From NCBI GenBank assembly GCA_965661265.1, contig CBFIDE010000012.1, forward strand, positions 1 to 64,000: a DNA stretch of 64,000 nt, written 5' to 3'. The translations under genes and the position numbers were made by a program. The stretch's first letter is position 1. Every line of letters starts with the position of its first letter. Below, piece by piece: positions 63,915 through 64,000 of this stretch. The stretch is from CBFIDE01 sp965661265. Lineage in GTDB: Bacteria; Bacteroidota; Bacteroidia; Flavobacteriales; Schleiferiaceae. The notes under the pieces were generated by a model that was not told where the DNA came from, searched no databases, and saw nothing but the letters and a program-made list of their open reading frames with translations.

Positions 63915-64000
63915 ATGGGAATGATATTGATGTATATTTTGATTTTTGAAGTGTATGCAAGTTTGCTTTTCTTCAAATATTTTGAGGCTGCTGGACGACC
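63915..64000 (+). CDS. lepB: signal peptidase I, N-terminal start only
   Basis: The ATG opens a frame running off the window edge, reading MGMILMYILIFEVYASLLFF and then KYFEAAGRP. The membrane helix plus FEAAGR is the start of the Bacteroidota LepB type, which sits directly after dapB. The catalytic serine and lysine are not in the window. Confidence 0.6.
   Translation, partial: MGMILMYILIFEVYASLLFFKYFEAAGR

Noticed and set aside
1..64000. CRISPR arrays, insertion sequences, prophage and genomic islands
   Set aside because: No spaced direct repeats, transposase or integrase genes, or tRNA-associated repeats were seen, and codon use looks uniform.

Overview
The window is AT-rich and densely coding. 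It carries many Bacteroidota hallmarks: the -7 promoter motif TAnnTTTG in front of many genes, few purine-rich ribosome binding sites, frequent TTG/GTG starts, type IX secretion (T9SS) C-terminal domains of types A and B, DUF3276, DUF4199, DUF5683, Omp28-like lipoproteins, a long-form NusB, and the conserved order parA-parB-DUF5683-dapB-lepB. A free-living, probably marine, low-GC member of the Flavobacteriales or a close relative is the best guess; genus cannot be told from the sequence. It reads as ordinary chromosome: no phage, insertion sequence, CRISPR array, tRNA or rRNA was seen. The only structural RNA seen is the signal recognition particle RNA at 48938-49038.

Layout. 1-6000: stringent-response synthetase (5' end cut off by the window), Fur-family regulator, purA, an OstA/LptA-like protein and a thioredoxin-fold protein. 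6045-12961 (minus): gyrB, then an outer-membrane beta-barrel protein and a long TPR protein. 13122-18693: ftsE, a small lipoprotein, two glycosyltransferases, queA and a T9SS cargo protein. 18662-20893: a PAP2 phosphatase, then a decayed cheR-cheB chemotaxis-type gene pair (pseudogenes) whose tail overlaps the start of a secreted endonuclease/exonuclease/phosphatase-fold protein. 21926-37010: an Omp28-like lipoprotein, then a long minus-strand block with yidC-pyrG, moxR with three consecutive parvulin/SurA-like chaperone genes, guaB, and a 1159-residue T9SS type B surface protein. 37157-42781 (minus): a five-gene operon of MORN protein, mnmA, secreted subtilase, FabK/nitronate monooxygenase-like enzyme and an Nramp-like transporter. 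42883-48838: a GDP-heptose-type sugar nucleotide operon, headed by a three-domain fusion (nucleotidyltransferase, GmhB-type phosphatase, P-loop kinase) followed by hddA and gmhA, converging on two family 2 glycosyltransferases and a DUF4199 membrane protein. 48938-51859: SRP RNA, transaldolase-like aldolase, TsaC-type protein and a GT-C-like membrane protein. 51842-57832 (minus): amino-acid dehydrogenase, nusB, DUF1573 lipoprotein, yajC, ybbR, coaE and nnrD/nnrE. 57962-64000: MsbA-like ABC exporter, DUF3276 nucleic-acid-binding protein, FMN reductase, parAB, DUF5683, dapB and the first codons of lepB.

How the genes work together. Much of the window serves the cell envelope: outer-membrane protein folding (three PPIases, YidC, YajC), lipid/LPS export (OstA-like, MsbA-like), surface glycan synthesis (heptose operon, five glycosyltransferases or GT-C proteins) and T9SS export. 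The rest is housekeeping nucleotide, tRNA and cofactor metabolism. The least ordinary items are the trifunctional heptose-pathway fusion, the cheR/cheB gene corpse, an Nramp homologue without the usual metal-binding motifs, a Fur homologue without its structural CxxC, and systematic 3' overlaps between convergent genes.
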